Assembly (NCBI RefSeq): GCF_026241225.1
Contig: NZ_JAPFQP010000003.1
Coordinates: 186,001-250,000, forward strand
DNA from: Lentiprolixibacter aurantiacus
Lineage (GTDB): Bacteria; Bacteroidota; Bacteroidia; Flavobacteriales; Flavobacteriaceae
DNA length: 64,000 bases
Reading direction: 5' to 3'
This document shows positions 51,672-60,739 of this stretch, piece by piece (the stretch's first letter is position 1; each line of letters opens with the position of its first letter). The notes beneath the pieces are model-generated. The model saw only the letters and a list, made by a program, of their open reading frames with translations. It had not been told where the DNA came from and did no database searches. A program made the translations under genes and the position numbers.

Positions 51672-53222
51672 ATGCCTACCGGAAGAAAATACATCCCGGA
51701 CAATCCTGCAAAAGCCATCAGGTATCTCTTATTTGTTGCTGCTCCCTTTATTGCTGCCTACTTGATTGCCTACGTGGAACTGGACCCTGATAAACCTGTT
51801 CTGACCTATACCCTGGCCGTGGCTGTTCTAATGGCCATATGGTGGGTTACCGAGATTGTTCCCCTTGCCATTACCTCGCTGCTGCCAATTGTACTGTTCC
51901 CGGCATTTGGCATTATGGATGGCAGGGAAGTTTCTGCTACTTATTTCAATCATGTTATTTTCCTTTTTATTGGGGGTTTCCTGGTTGCCCTCGCCATACA
52001 GAAATGGGGACTGCACAAGCGTATTGCGTTAAAAATCCTGAAAATTGTTGGCAGCAGTCCGGCACGTATATTACTGGGCTTTATGTTTGCCACTGCATTT
52101 CTGTCCATGTGGATCTCAAATACGGCAACCGCCATGCTCATGGTTCCCATCCTGCTATCCATCATCACAAAACTGGAAGAGATCAATACCAAAGCCCTGG
52201 TCAATCATTTTGCAGTGGGGCTTCTATTAAGTATAGCCTACAGCGCTTCTATTGGCGGGGTGGCCACACTGGTCGGCACTCCTCCAAACCTTTCCTTTGC
52301 CCGGATCTTTTACATTTATTTCCCGGAGGCTCCGGAAATTTCCTTTGCTACCTGGTTTTTTTATGCCTTCCCCATAACTGTATTGCTTTTTGGGCTGGTT
52401 TTCGGGTATCTCTATTTCATTTTCGTGAAGCGCAAAACTCAGTGGAAAAGCCTTAGAAAAGAGGAAATCGCTGAGGCTTATTTAAAACTGGGGAGTAAAG
52501 GGTTTGAAGAAAAGGTATTACTGGTGGCCTTTGCAGGCCTTGCCCTTCTCTGGTTTTTCAGGGCAGATATTGTCCTCGGCTCATTCACCATTCCGGGATG
52601 GTCAGGACTCTTCAACCAGCCTGAATTTTTTAATGATGGAACCGTAGCCATTCTGGTGGCCGTAATTCTTTTTATAATACCCTCGAAATCCAGTCCGGGA
52701 ACTTTTTTAATGGACTGGAAAGCTGCAGAGGAAATTCCCTGGGAAATCATCCTCCTTTTTGGCGGAGGTTTTGCACTGGCAAGTGGCTTCAAAGAATCTG
52801 GACTGTCTTTATGGTTTGGACAACAACTGGAATGGCTTAGCGGCATGCCCCCAATAGTGCTTATACTGTGCATAAGCCTGCTGGTTACATTTCTTACCGA
52901 GGTAACTTCAAACACAGCTACGGTAGAAACCCTGTTGCCTATCCTGGCAGGCCTTGCCGTAAGTATTGAGACAAACCCCCTGCTTTTTATGTTGCCCGCA
53001 ACCATTGCAGGCTCCCTGGCCTTTATGCTGCCCGTGGCCACCCCTCCCAACGCAATCGTTTTTGGGAGCAAGCGGTTAACGGTGATTCAAATGGCCAAAA
53101 CCGGGTTTGTCCTTAACCTGATAGGGGTGATTCTGGTAAGCCTGGTGACCTACTATTTTGGAACGCTTATTTTCGATATCAGCGAGGGAATATTTCCAGA
53201 TTGGGCAATCATACCCAAATAA
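51672..53222 (+). CDS. SLC13/DASS family sodium-coupled anion transporter
   Basis: 516 residues with many hydrophobic helices. The family marks are IWWVTEIVPLAITSLLPIVLFPAFGIM near the start, SNTATAMLMVPI (substrate Ser-Asn-Thr motif) at about 148, a second similar SNTATVETLLPIL at about 420, VATPPNAIVFGSKRLTVIQMAKTGFVLNLIGVILV near the end. Members carry dicarboxylates, citrate, sulfate or related anions. Its position 23 bp after modC suggests, without proof, an anion linked to the molybdate system. A terminator follows. Confidence 0.9.
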   Translation: MPTGRKYIPDNPAKAIRYLLFVAAPFIAAYLIAYVELDPDKPVLTYTLAVAVLMAIWWVTEIVPLAITSLLPIVLFPAFGIMDGREVSATYFNHVIFLFIGGFLVALAIQKWGLHKRIALKILKIVGSSPARILLGFMFATAFLSMWISNTATAMLMVPILLSIITKLEEINTKALVNHFAVGLLLSIAYSASIGGVATLVGTPPNLSFARIFYIYFPEAPEISFATWFFYAFPITVLLFGLVFGYLYFIFVKRKTQWKSLRKEEIAEAYLKLGSKGFEEKVLLVAFAGLALLWFFRADIVLGSFTIPGWSGLFNQPEFFNDGTVAILVAVILFIIPSKSSPGTFLMDWKAAEEIPWEIILLFGGGFALASGFKESGLSLWFGQQLEWLSGMPPIVLILCISLLVTFLTEVTSNTATVETLLPILAGLAVSIETNPLLFMLPATIAGSLAFMLPVATPPNAIVFGSKRLTVIQMAKTGFVLNLIGVILVSLVTYYFGTLIFDISEGIFPDWAIIPK

Positions 53223-53251
53223 AAAGGGGCTGGTAAACCAACCCCTTTTTT
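53221..53251. terminator. Terminator between the SLC13 gene and rny
   Basis: AAAAAGGGGcTGG ... CCAaCCCCTTTTT hairpin with one mismatch, flanked by A and T runs. It can serve the plus-strand SLC13 gene and the minus-strand rny gene. Confidence 0.8.
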
Positions 53252-53274
53252 GAATAGACCCTAGTCTTATACGT

Positions 53275-54843
53275 TTATTTAGCGACATTAACCGATCGGG
53301 TTTCCCGAATAACGGTAACCTTTACCTGTCCCGGATAAGTCATGTCTGTCTGTATTTTCTGAGATATTTCAAAAGACAACTGGGCGGCCTTCTCATCACT
53401 CACTTTTTCACTTTCTACGATAACCCGCAATTCCCGTCCAGCCTGTATGGCATAAGCTTTCTGCACCCCTCCAAAACCGAAGGCAATTTCTTCCAGGTCC
53501 TTCAATCGCTGAATGTAGCTGTCCAGCACCTGTCTCCTTGCCCCGGGTCTCGCACCACTGATAGCATCACAAACCTGTACAATTGGGGCGATCAGGGATT
53601 TCATATCGATCTCATCGTGGTGGGCTCCAATAGCGTTGCATACCTCGTCTTTTTCACCAAATTTTTCAGCCCACTGCATACCGAGGATAGCGTGCGGGGT
53701 TTCCACCTCAGCTTCCGTATTAGGTACTTTCCCGATATCATGCAAAAGACCGGCCCTTTTCGCCAGTTTGGGATTGACTCCTAATTCTGCAGCCATAATA
53801 CCACAAAGCTTCGCAACTTCCCTGGAGTGCTGCAGGAGATTTTGCCCATAGGAAGAACGGTATTTCATGCGCCCCACGGTTTTAATCAACTCCGGGTGCA
53901 ATCCATGGATACCCAGGTCGATCACCGTTCGTTTTCCTACTTCAACTATTTCCTGTTCAATTTGCTTCTCCGTTTTGCGCACCACTTCCTCTATCCGGGC
54001 CGGGTGGATACGCCCATCTGTCACCAGTTTGTGCAGGGATAAGCGGGCTACTTCTCTCCGAACGGAATCAAAACAGGAAAGAATGATCGCCTCCGGGGTG
54101 TCGTCTACAATGATCTCGACTCCAGTTGCCGATTCCAGGGCCCTGATATTGCGCCCTTCCCTGCCAATGATCCTACCTTTTACGTCATCCGATTCCAGGT
54201 TAAACACGGAAACACAATTCTCAATGGCCTCCTCTGTACCAACACGCTGAATGGTGTTAATTACGATTTTCTTGGCTTCCTGCTGGGCAGACATTTTTGC
54301 CTCTTCCAGCGTGCTTTGCATATAGGACATGGCATCTGCCTTGGCCTTTTCTTTCAATGATTCAAAAAGTTGTGCTTTGGCTTCTTCTGCCGAGAGGCCT
54401 GAAATTACCTCAAGTTGCTGAACCTGGCTTTGGTGTAGTTTCTCTAATTCGGCCTGTTTTTTTTCGTAGAAATCCTTTTTATGGTCTACTTCCTTAAGCT
54501 GTGATTCCAGCTTTTCATTGTTCCTTCTGGCTTTGGCCAGTTCGCTGCTGATTTGAGACTCCTTGTCTCTGGTCCTTTTTTCGGCCTCAGCAATCTTTTT
54601 GTCTTTATTGATGATGACCTTTTCGTGCTCGGCCTTCATCTCTAAAAACTTCTCCTTGGCCTGGAAGATCTTATCTTTTTTGATACTCTCACCTTCGATC
54701 TTGGCATTCTTAAGAATAGCACTGGCTTCCTTCTTAGCCTGGCCAATGGTCTTGGAAGCCTTTCCTTTTTCAAGGATCTTAGCGATGATAAATCCAAGTA
54801 TCAATCCACCTGCTGCGGCGATTGAAATTGTTGTTATGTCCAT
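53275..54843 (-). CDS. rny: Ribonuclease Y
   Basis: Membrane-anchored endoribonuclease that initiates mRNA decay. 522 residues: an N-terminal helix ([21 protein letters not shown]), a long coiled coil (about 35-190), a KH domain ([35 protein letters not shown]) and the HD domain with [18 protein letters not shown] and [14 protein letters not shown]. The C-terminal [14 protein letters not shown] completes the family. All motifs intact. Upstream are the 6S-like RNA and zapA. Confidence 0.97.
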   Translation of the reverse strand: MDITTISIAAAGGLILGFIIAKILEKGKASKTIGQAKKEASAILKNAKIEGESIKKDKIFQAKEKFLEMKAEHEKVIINKDKKIAEAEKRTRDKESQISSELAKARRNNEKLESQLKEVDHKKDFYEKKQAELEKLHQSQVQQLEVISGLSAEEAKAQLFESLKEKAKADAMSYMQSTLEEAKMSAQQEAKKIVINTIQRVGTEEAIENCVSVFNLESDDVKGRIIGREGRNIRALESATGVEIIVDDTPEAIILSCFDSVRREVARLSLHKLVTDGRIHPARIEEVVRKTEKQIEQEIVEVGKRTVIDLGIHGLHPELIKTVGRMKYRSSYGQNLLQHSREVAKLCGIMAAELGVNPKLAKRAGLLHDIGKVPNTEAEVETPHAILGMQWAEKFGEKDEVCNAIGAHHDEIDMKSLIAPIVQVCDAISGARPGARRQVLDSYIQRLKDLEEIAFGFGGVQKAYAIQAGRELRVIVESEKVSDEKAAQLSFEISQKIQTDMTYPGQVKVTVIRETRSVNVAK

Positions 54844-54940
54844 TTGTCTTTACAGTTTAGCTGCCTAAAAGGCAATGCGTTTTCTGCGGTTACCTTTCAT
54901 CAGGCAAGCCACAGTAAATTGATCTTAAGGCAATTGATAC

Positions 54941-55113
54941 AAAAAAAGCCCACATTGATCAGAAGTTTTGTACAAACTCCAATAAACAGGTTTAGGGCTA
55001 ACAAACTGATCAAGGATCCTCTAACTGGGAGGCATGCTTTTACAATCTAAACTCACCCTTTTTAAAAGTAATAGTGTTGAGTTTGTCAAAAAATATTTAC
55101 CAATGTGGGCAGT
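54941..55113 (-). ncRNA. ssrS: 6S-Flavo-type small RNA (candidate ssrS)
   Basis: Seen: a perfect long-range 10-bp pairing, GCCCACATTG at the 5' end (55101-55110 on the plus strand reads CAATGTGGGC) and CAATGTGGGC at the 3' end (54948-54957), enclosing about 140 nt and followed by seven U (54941-54947). Inner pairings include AAACTCA/TGAGTTT and ACAAACTC/GAGTTTGT. A TA-ACA-TTTG element precedes it by about 10 nt. Known: 6S RNA lies beside zapA in many bacteria, and the 6S-Flavo family occurs in Flavobacteria. Inferred: it is a 6S RNA that binds RNA polymerase. Exact ends not determined. Confidence 0.75.
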
Positions 55114-55135
55114 AACAAATGTTATGTTAAAGAAC

Positions 55136-55432
55136 TTATTTTATGCTCAGTTTGGAATTCACCAGTTCATCCAATGCCCGCAGGCGAGCGTTTACTTCCC
55201 TGGTATCTTCCTGCTGATCAATGCCCCGTTGTTCCACTTTCGAGGCAAATTGCAAGGCACACATAGCCAGAACATCCTGCTTGTCGCGCACAGCGTAATT
55301 CTGTTCGAACTTCCTGGCCAGTTGCTCTATATTCTTGGCAGCCTTCCGCAACCCTTCTTCCTGAGCCGGATCAATGGTCAGGGGATATACGCGGTCTGCA
55401 ATGGATAGCTTTATTTTAAGCCTTTCTGCCAT
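55136..55432 (-). CDS. zapA: Cell division protein ZapA
   Basis: 98 residues. ZapA bundles FtsZ filaments. The N-terminal part (LKIKLSIADRVYPLTIDPAQEEGLRKAAKNIEQLARKF) has the ZapA fold and the C-terminal half is a coiled coil (about 50-95). It lies 16 bp downstream of a coiled-coil gene on the same strand, and the 6S-like RNA begins 23 bp after its stop. The arrangement zapA-6S is found in distant bacteria as well. Confidence 0.9.
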   Translation of the reverse strand: MAERLKIKLSIADRVYPLTIDPAQEEGLRKAAKNIEQLARKFEQNYAVRDKQDVLAMCALQFASKVEQRGIDQQEDTREVNARLRALDELVNSKLSIK

Positions 55433-55448
55433 ATTTCAGAGCGGTGTG

Positions 55449-55739
55449 CTAAACAGCGAGTTGTGATATGCAATGGTCCAACTCCCTGATCAGCGAATTT
55501 ATTTTGAGCTTTGCTTCTGTTTTATTAGTATCACTGCCCAGCATCGAATTTGCAAGCTTCAGGGAATCATACTTTTCTTCCCAGTCCTTGGCGGATTTAT
55601 TGGCTTCCACCAGCTTGTCTTTCAAGACTTGCAATTCCTGCTCCAGCTTAGAATTAGCCTGAGCCTGCAACTCAAGTTTATGCAGGACTTTGCTAATCTT
55701 GTTCTCGAGAGAATCAACGATTTCAACCAATTCGCTCAT
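55449..55739 (-). CDS. Small coiled-coil protein upstream of zapA
   Basis: 96 residues from the ATG at 55739 (a TTG at 55745 extends it by two codons). Almost entirely a charged coiled coil: ELVEIVDSLENKISKVLHKLELQAQANSKLEQELQVLKDKLVEANKSAKDWEEKYDSL. Sequence and position point to a cell-division helper like ZapB or a similar partner of ZapA, but no specific family is recognised. A good promoter lies at 55764-55794. Confidence 0.72.
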   Translation of the reverse strand: MSELVEIVDSLENKISKVLHKLELQAQANSKLEQELQVLKDKLVEANKSAKDWEEKYDSLKLANSMLGSDTNKTEAKLKINSLIRELDHCISQLAV

Positions 55740-55763
55740 TTGCAAATTTCAATGCCATTCCTA

Positions 55764-55794
55764 CAAATTTAAGATAGATCATAAGACCTCGCAA
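55764..55794 (-). promoter_or_regulatory. Promoter of the coiled-coil/zapA transcript
   Basis: On the minus strand TTG (55792-55794), 20-bp spacer, TAAATTTG (55764-55771), an exact -7 match, 24 bp before the start codon. Confidence 0.7.
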
Positions 55795-55921
55795 TTATTT
55801 TTGGAATTATTATTGAAGCATCACTTTAAGTGATTTTAGAATGCATGCGTGTAAAATTCAGCCCCCCCTTCTATTATGACAATTAGACCATATTAATTAA
55901 TTTCGCATTAAGCTTCCTACT

Positions 55922-57613
55922 ATGAGAGTACCGGCTATTGTACTATTCCTGCTATCTTTTCAACTGCTGCTTGGTCAGTCGCCATACCCCAAAGAGGTCT
56001 TCAGGCCACCACTGGACATACCCCTAATCCTGGCGGGAACCTTCGGTGAACTGCGTTCCAATCATTTTCATTCAGGGATCGATATTAAAACACAGCAGCG
56101 GCAGGGCCTCCCTGTTTATGCGATAGCAGACGGAACAGTAACCCGGATCAAGATTTCTCATTGGGGTTATGGCAAAGCCCTATATATTGCACATCCCAAC
56201 GGTTACACTTCGGTTTATGCACACTTGCAAAAATTTGCCCCTGAGATCGAACAGTTTGTAAAACAAGTACAGTACCAGAAACAATCTTATGAAGTTGAGA
56301 TCTTCCCTGATTTTGGCGAGATCAAAGTAAATAAAGACAGCATCGTGGCATATACGGGCAATACAGGAGGATCTTCAGGGCCACATTTGCATTTCGAAAT
56401 CCGGAACAGTGTAAATGAAAAACCTACAAATCCCCTTTTATATGGCCTGGAAGTCCGTGATGCCACCAACCCAAGCCTGGTAAGTCTGCACGCGTATCCA
56501 CTTTCCGAACAGGCACAAGTCAACCAGAGTAACGAGCGGGTACAGCTAAGCTACAGCAAGCAGGCAGACGGGACGTATCTCGCCGAGAAGGTAAATGCCC
56601 TGGGCACCATAGGTTTTGGCGTAAATGCTTTTGACCGCCAGGATCTTGCTGCCAATAAAAATGGTGTTTTTGCTATAGAACAAAGGGTTAACGGAAAGGT
56701 TTACACGGATTTTGACTTTGATTCTTTTTCCTTTTCCGAAACACGTTATATCAACACGCTGATCGATTACGCCTATTTTGGCAGGAACAAACAACGGATA
56801 CAACAGTGTTTTAAAGCTCCCGGAAACAAATTAAGCATCTATGAAACACTTTATAATGATGGCAAAATTGAGGTTAAAGAGGGGTTGACCTACAATGTGG
56901 AAATCGACATCAAAGACCTTGAAGGGAACACAATCAGGGTAATTATCCCTGTTGAAGGCGTCAGGGAGCCCCTGGTCAGGAAATCAGAGCAAAATCGCAC
57001 CCCGTATTTCCTGAAAAGCGACAAACCCAATAACTATGACCTGGGTATAGCCAGGGTATATTTCCCGGAGAATACTTTCTACAAGGACTTTTATCTAGAC
57101 CTGCAACCCGGCCAGGACACGGTAAGGATACATAACAATAGGGTTCCTGCGCATAAAAACTTTACCATAGCCTTTGATGCCTCAGGTTTTTCACCGGAGG
57201 AAAGACAAAATTTATTTATCGCTCATCTGGACAAGGATGGAAAGCCGCAGTATATGAACACCTACAAAAATGGCACTTCCTTCTCCACAAGGACCCGGAT
57301 ACTCGGCACTTATACTATGGCCCAGGATACGGTTCCCCCAAAGATCCGACCCAGAAATTTCAAGCCAAAACAATGGCTAACGAATTACCGTTACCTAAGC
57401 TTGCGGATCTCTGATGACCTAAGCGGGATCAATTCCTACAAAGCTACCCTGAACGGAGAATGGATCCTGATGGAATATGAACCTAAGACCAGCACCCTTA
57501 CCTACAATTTTGACGATGTGATACTCGACAAAAAGCAATGTCAGCTGGAAGTCGTTGTTACCGATAATGCCGGGAATTCGACTACCTTTAGCAGTAGTTT
57601 CTTCAGAAGATAA
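55922..57613 (+). CDS. M23 family peptidase (LytM-type peptidoglycan hydrolase)
   Basis: 563 residues with a signal peptide (MRVPAIVLFLLSFQLLLGQ). The LytM/M23 zinc site is complete: His50 and Asp54 (NHFHSGIDIK), His101 (VYAHLQKF) and His155/His157 (GGSSGPHLHFEIR). The catalytic domain covers about 40-165; the 400-residue C-terminal region is beta-rich and of unknown role. Periplasmic cross-bridge cleavage is the likely function. Its end overlaps the longest reading of the following receptor gene. Confidence 0.92.
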   Translation: MRVPAIVLFLLSFQLLLGQSPYPKEVFRPPLDIPLILAGTFGELRSNHFHSGIDIKTQQRQGLPVYAIADGTVTRIKISHWGYGKALYIAHPNGYTSVYAHLQKFAPEIEQFVKQVQYQKQSYEVEIFPDFGEIKVNKDSIVAYTGNTGGSSGPHLHFEIRNSVNEKPTNPLLYGLEVRDATNPSLVSLHAYPLSEQAQVNQSNERVQLSYSKQADGTYLAEKVNALGTIGFGVNAFDRQDLAANKNGVFAIEQRVNGKVYTDFDFDSFSFSETRYINTLIDYAYFGRNKQRIQQCFKAPGNKLSIYETLYNDGKIEVKEGLTYNVEIDIKDLEGNTIRVIIPVEGVREPLVRKSEQNRTPYFLKSDKPNNYDLGIARVYFPENTFYKDFYLDLQPGQDTVRIHNNRVPAHKNFTIAFDASGFSPEERQNLFIAHLDKDGKPQYMNTYKNGTSFSTRTRILGTYTMAQDTVPPKIRPRNFKPKQWLTNYRYLSLRISDDLSGINSYKATLNGEWILMEYEPKTSTLTYNFDDVILDKKQCQLEVVVTDNAGNSTTFSSSFFRR

Positions 57614-57617
57614 CCCT

Positions 57618-60080
57618 TTGATCAGACGTATTCTTTTCTGGCTCCTCTGCGTACTGCCTCTCTCATTACTGGCCCAAAAGGCTACCATCACAGGAATAGT
57701 ACTGGGCGAAGACCGGCGTCCGCTGGTCAATGTTAATATTAACACCACACAGCAGGGCACTGCAACAGACAACAATGGCTTTTACCTCCTGGAAATCACC
57801 GCCGATACAGAAGTTACAATCAGGTTTACTCACCTGGGTCATGAAGATGTTATCCTGGAGAACCTCATTTTAACCACAAACGAAACCTTTGTGTTTAACC
57901 CGGTGATGAAGGCAAATTCACTTCAAATAGACGAAGTGGTGGTTACGCCAACAGGGGAAAAACAATTACAGGGAATCACCACCCTTTCGCCAGAAACGGC
58001 CAGGTTGATCCCGGGCGCCAATGCCGGCATAGCCAATGTGCTAAAGTTGCTGCCTGGGGTGGGGTCCAACAATGAGCTCAGTACGCAATACGCAGTAAGG
58101 GGAGGCAATTACGATGAAAATTTAATCTACATCAATGGCATTGAAATATACCGCCCCTTTCTAATACGCTCAGCCCAGCAGGAAGGCCTTGGAGTGGTAA
58201 ACAGCAATATGGTCTCAGAGCTGTCGTTTTCGGCTGGAGGCTTCCAGGCCAGATACGGAGACCGGCTATCCTCTGTACTGGACATTACGTACAAGGCTCC
58301 TTCCAGCTTTGGCCTTCAGCTGGAAGGAAGCTTGCTGGGCGGCAGTGCCACTGTGGAAAGTCGTTCCAAAGACAGGAAATTCAGCCAGATCACCGGACTC
58401 CGCTACCGGGATAACAGCCTGTTGGTGAATAGTCAGCAAACCCGAACAAATTTCAATCCCAGTTTTATAGATTTGCAGTCATACCTCAACTACAGGTTTA
58501 ACGATAAATTCCATTTGAATTTCCTTGGGAACCTGGCGGTGAACAATTACCGCAACGAACCACTCTCCAGACAAACCAATTTTGGGACCATTGATCAGCC
58601 CCTTGCATTAATCGTTTTCTTCCAGGGGAATGAACAAAACAAATACACTACCATTCAGGGATCTATCAAGGCAGATTTTATGCCCAGTGATTCCCTCAGG
58701 CTTAGCCTTACCGCGTCTGCATACCACGCAATAGAGGAAGAATTCTCCGATGTAATTGCACAGTACGAGCTGGGCCAAGTGGACACCGATCTGGGCAGCG
58801 ATACTTTTGGAGAAGTAACGTCTTCGCGAGGGATTGGCACTCAGTTTAACAGGGCACGGAATATCCTGGATGCACTGGTAATGAGGCTCGGTCACAAGGG
58901 TAAATTAAGCCATCAGGCAAAGGAATTAACCTGGGGGCTTCAATATCAATACGAAGATTTCAGGGACCAGCTGAGGGAATCCGAGTTTTTGGATTCCCTG
59001 GGTATTTTTATCAGACCTCCCGGATCCGGGTCGCCTAACAATCAACCTGAAGATCCTTTTAACGGTCCAATTCTTCCTTTTGAAGGAGTAAGTGCCCGGA
59101 ATTCCTCCAGCACCCACCGGGTACTTTCTTATTTGCAATTCAGCAACCGATCGAATTGGCGAAACACCGAATTCTATTATAATATCGGCCTGCGTGCCCA
59201 ATACTGGAATACCAAAGGGGAAGGTTTCCCAGTTACAGATCAACTTATATTCAGCCCCAGACTGCAGTTTGGCATAAAGCCCCAGTGGAAGCAGGACATG
59301 CTTTTCCGAATGGCCGTTGGGCTATACCAGCAGCCCCCCTTTTACAGGGAGTTGAGGGCTCTGGACGGAACGCTGCAACCAGAGGTCCGGGCTCAGAAAT
59401 CCCTGCACTTCATTCTGGGTAATGAGTATAGTTTCAGGCTTTGGAACAGGCCCTTCAACCTTAGCAGTGAAGCCTATTACAAATCCCTGAGCAGGGTTAA
59501 TGCATATACCCTGGAGGATGTGCGCATAAGATATGAGGCCAACAATAATGCTGAGGCCTTTGCCTATGGATTGGACTTCCGTTTAAACGGGGCTTTCGTG
59601 CCTGGCACCGAATCCTGGCTCAGCCTCGGGTTCTTGAGAACTGAAGAAAACAGGAACAACCGGGGGTTTATTTCCAGGCCTACAGACCAGCGTTTCAAAG
59701 CAGGTCTGCTTTTCGAGGACTATATACCCAATTTACCAAATTTCAGGATGTATCTTAACCTGGTGTACAGTACAGGAATGCCCGGAGGCTCTCCCAGTTA
59801 CGCAGATCCCTATAATTTTCAGAATAGATTAAGAGATTACAGGCGGGCCGATCTGGGAATTTCCCATATTTTTGTTGACGAGAACAACAGGCACCCTAAT
59901 GGGCACTGGTTGAGTGGTATAGAAAGCCTCATTGTGGGTTTTGAAATCTATAACCTGTTTAACAATCAGAATTCCATTACCAATACCTGGGTGCGTGACG
60001 TGGACAGCAAACAGCAGTATGCCGTACCTAATTTTATGACATCCCGCGTTCTGAACGTCATTGTTCGAATGCGATTTTAA
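57618..60080 (+). CDS. TonB-dependent outer-membrane receptor with carboxypeptidase-like regulatory domain
   Basis: About 820 residues from the TTG at 57618; an ATG at 57555 (with 59 bp overlap with the M23 gene) gives 841 residues. The TTG start is preferred because it makes a compact signal peptide (IRRILFWLLCVLPLSLLAQ). A CarboxypepD_reg-like domain follows (TITGIVLGEDRRPLVNVNINTTQQGTATDNNGFYLL), then a plug domain with LPGVGSNNELSTQYAVRGGNYDENLIYINGIEIYRPF and a 22-stranded barrel ending in VIVRMRF. Substrate unknown; no SusD partner follows. The next gene overlaps the stop by 1 bp. Confidence 0.88.
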   Translation: MIRRILFWLLCVLPLSLLAQKATITGIVLGEDRRPLVNVNINTTQQGTATDNNGFYLLEITADTEVTIRFTHLGHEDVILENLILTTNETFVFNPVMKANSLQIDEVVVTPTGEKQLQGITTLSPETARLIPGANAGIANVLKLLPGVGSNNELSTQYAVRGGNYDENLIYINGIEIYRPFLIRSAQQEGLGVVNSNMVSELSFSAGGFQARYGDRLSSVLDITYKAPSSFGLQLEGSLLGGSATVESRSKDRKFSQITGLRYRDNSLLVNSQQTRTNFNPSFIDLQSYLNYRFNDKFHLNFLGNLAVNNYRNEPLSRQTNFGTIDQPLALIVFFQGNEQNKYTTIQGSIKADFMPSDSLRLSLTASAYHAIEEEFSDVIAQYELGQVDTDLGSDTFGEVTSSRGIGTQFNRARNILDALVMRLGHKGKLSHQAKELTWGLQYQYEDFRDQLRESEFLDSLGIFIRPPGSGSPNNQPEDPFNGPILPFEGVSARNSSSTHRVLSYLQFSNRSNWRNTEFYYNIGLRAQYWNTKGEGFPVTDQLIFSPRLQFGIKPQWKQDMLFRMAVGLYQQPPFYRELRALDGTLQPEVRAQKSLHFILGNEYSFRLWNRPFNLSSEAYYKSLSRVNAYTLEDVRIRYEANNNAEAFAYGLDFRLNGAFVPGTESWLSLGFLRTEENRNNRGFISRPTDQRFKAGLLFEDYIPNLPNFRMYLNLVYSTGMPGGSPSYADPYNFQNRLRDYRRADLGISHIFVDENNRHPNGHWLSGIESLIVGFEIYNLFNNQNSITNTWVRDVDSKQQYAVPNFMTSRVLNVIVRMRF

Positions 60081-60739
60081 TGAAAATGAGAAAATACCTG
60101 ATTATCCTTTTTGTTTTTGCCTCCCTGCAACTTTGGGGACAAAAAGACATATACGAAAGTGTTCGTTTTGATGAACTAAGCGCAGAACATTCTACACTGG
60201 CCATAATCCCATTTTTTGCCAATCTGGACCTGGAACAGGAACTCTCCAAAGAAGAACTCGGCAGACTGGAGGAATTGGAAGGTAAGGCCGTGCAGGATGC
60301 ATTGGAGACCTATTTTGGAAGGGGAAAAAAGAAGAAGAAATTCTCAGTGGAATTTCAAAATGTTGAGAATACCAATGCTCTGCTGGCCCAAAATAACATC
60401 AACTATAGCAATATTGACACCTATACCATCAAACAATTGAGCGAGATCCTCCAGGTAGATGGCATTGTCAGTGGCAACATTGACCTGAATGTGCTTCTAT
60501 CCCGTGGGGTTTCCGATGAGGTAAGCTTTTTAGACTACCTATTGGGGGATGCTAATTACGGGAGGATCGGGATCAAGATCAGCGATGGAAAAACGGGTAA
60601 ATTGCTCTGGAAATACGAAAATGAAATCACCAAAAAATCAGGCAGGAATACTACGGACCTCATCGATAAAATGATGAAGAAAATGACCCGGCGCTTCCCT
60701 TACGACAAAGAGCGAAAAAAGACCCGCAAACGCACTTAA
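60080..60739 (+). CDS. Secreted protein, possible CsgG/LpoB-like fold
   Basis: 219 residues from an ATG that overlaps the receptor stop (TAATG); a second ATG lies at 60086. A signal peptide (KYLIILFVFASLQLWGQ) precedes a segment with TLAIIPFFANLDLEQ, NYSNIDTYTIKQLSEILQVDGIVSGNIDLNVLL and GKLLWKYENEI. This layout resembles proteins of the CsgG/LpoB fold that assess proteins of the same transcript, but the match is weak. Coupling to the receptor suggests shared function. The end overlaps the desulfurase gene by 4 bp. Confidence 0.7.
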   Translation: MKMRKYLIILFVFASLQLWGQKDIYESVRFDELSAEHSTLAIIPFFANLDLEQELSKEELGRLEELEGKAVQDALETYFGRGKKKKKFSVEFQNVENTNALLAQNNINYSNIDTYTIKQLSEILQVDGIVSGNIDLNVLLSRGVSDEVSFLDYLLGDANYGRIGIKISDGKTGKLLWKYENEITKKSGRNTTDLIDKMMKKMTRRFPYDKERKKTRKRT

